Shown here piece after piece: positions 13,106 through 13,264 of a stretch of 13,264 nucleotides of DNA. The position numbers and the translations under genes are program-made. The stretch's first letter is position 1; each line of letters opens with the position of its first letter. The notes under the pieces are model-generated. The model was not told where the DNA came from and ran no database searches. It saw only the letters and a list, made by a program, of their open reading frames with translations. The DNA comes from CAVALG01 sp963656085 (lineage in GTDB: Bacteria > Bacillota > Clostridia > Oscillospirales > Acutalibacteraceae), in NCBI GenBank assembly GCA_963656085.1, contig CAVKHV010000043.1:1-13264 (forward strand). The letters are read 5' to 3'.

Positions 13106-13153
13106 CTAAAATACCGCGGTCAACGTGATGGATGATGGTTCTTCGTTCTGCAT
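13106..13153 (-). CDS. Possible 15-residue leader peptide in the 0.7-kb RNA
   Basis: ATG at 13153 opens MQNEEPSSITLTAVF and stops at 13108-13106. GAAAGGGG (13170-13163) lies 9 nt upstream, a usable ribosome site, and the start is only about 53 nt into the RNA. An overlapping 23-codon ORF in another frame (13191-13120) has no ribosome site. No homology is recognised. Chance is a real alternative for so short an ORF. Confidence 0.25.
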   Translation of the reverse strand: MQNEEPSSITLTAVF

Positions 13154-13212
13154 CGGAATCGACCCCTTTCGAATGACTCTGAATTTTTCATTTAGTTCTT
13201 TTCTGTGTCTAT

Positions 13213-13241
13213 ATAATAGCATATCTTTTATGCATTGTCAA
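13213..13241 (-). promoter_or_regulatory. Near-consensus promoter of the 0.7-kb RNA
   Basis: TTGACA (13241-13236) is a perfect -35. TATTAT (13218-13213) follows after 17 bp, with a TGC extension. The start is expected near 13206. It is among the strongest promoters in the window, yet the transcript has no substantial ORF. Confidence 0.85.
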
Positions 13242-13264
13242 TACCTTTATCAAACTTTTTTAAA

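Larger units (their letters stand above)
12493..13206 (-). ncRNA. Candidate large structured non-coding RNA, about 0.71 kb
   Basis: The last 840 bp of the window have no protein gene, but the minus strand has a near-consensus promoter and a strong terminator bounding about 714 nt. It is more AT-rich than the genes and full of short complementary segments. These include a hairpin at 13025-13040 (CCGGA/TCCGG), one at 12749-12777 (CCGTC/GACGG plus CCC/GGG), stem TTGG-AAATTCA with TGAATTT-CCAA in 12910-12963, and two 7-bp helices with crossing order in 12819-12909. An 11-nt sequence (tttcggactca on the plus strand) recurs at 13085 and 12946. Three mini-ORF units lie near the 3' end. It has none of the signatures of tmRNA, RNase P RNA, SRP RNA or 6S that I could recognise. 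A divergent member of a known large class (ROOL, GOLLD, OLE) is possible and untested. Confidence 0.6.

Noticed and set aside
12493..13206. OLE RNA, tmRNA, RNase P RNA, SRP RNA or 6S RNA
   Set aside because: I see no tmRNA tag ORF or tRNA-like ends and no RNase P or SRP core motifs, and the OLE gene neighbourhood (OapA, dxs) is missing. Large-RNA classes such as ROOL cannot be excluded without a covariance search.

Overview
The window looks like chromosomal DNA from an anaerobic, low-to-mid GC Firmicute of class Clostridia, most likely a gut Oscillospirales/Eubacteriales lineage. This rests on AGGAGG-type ribosome sites, sigma-A promoters with 17-bp spacers, a PcrA helicase with the Gram-positive C-terminal domain, a CD1247-type protein beside efp, a DUF4830 lipoprotein/anchor-like protein, and the split biotin-dependent carboxyltransferase genes. 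The lineage is inferred from protein character, not from a database search.

Plus strand, left part: a terminator and an overlapping strong promoter precede a three-gene operon. It encodes a 12S-like carboxyltransferase, an Ala/Pro-linker biotin carrier and a 5S/OadA-like carboxyltransferase, i.e. the full soluble set of a transcarboxylase, or a decarboxylase core without its membrane subunit. Next come secG with its own extended -10 promoter, a hairpin terminator, pcrA, and a bidirectional terminator.

Around 6.1-6.85 kb is a decayed region. The C-terminal half of a flavodoxin (minus) and the C-terminus of a LysR regulator (plus) are joined head to head, as if one deletion removed both 5' ends and their shared promoter. 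A bidirectional terminator and an intergenic palindromic element follow.

Minus strand, right part, in transcription order from the right end: (i) a roughly 0.7-kb transcript with a near-consensus promoter (13213-13241) and a strong terminator (12493-12527) but no substantial ORF, apparently a structured non-coding RNA; (ii) yqeG and an endonuclease IV-like gene, overlapping; (iii) efp and a CD1247-type zinc-ribbon gene, then a terminator hairpin, then ispD-ispF (4-bp overlap) and a DUF4830 gene whose ribosome site lies in a 12-bp hairpin; (iv) dinB with a TTG start, an excellent promoter and a LexA-type SOS operator over its start point.

The strongest candidate for something undescribed is the 0.7-kb RNA at the right end. 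Near its 3' end it carries three degenerate repeat units, each with a Shine-Dalgarno sequence, an ATG and an almost immediate stop. These would encode Met-Tyr-Arg, Met-Phe and Met-Trp.
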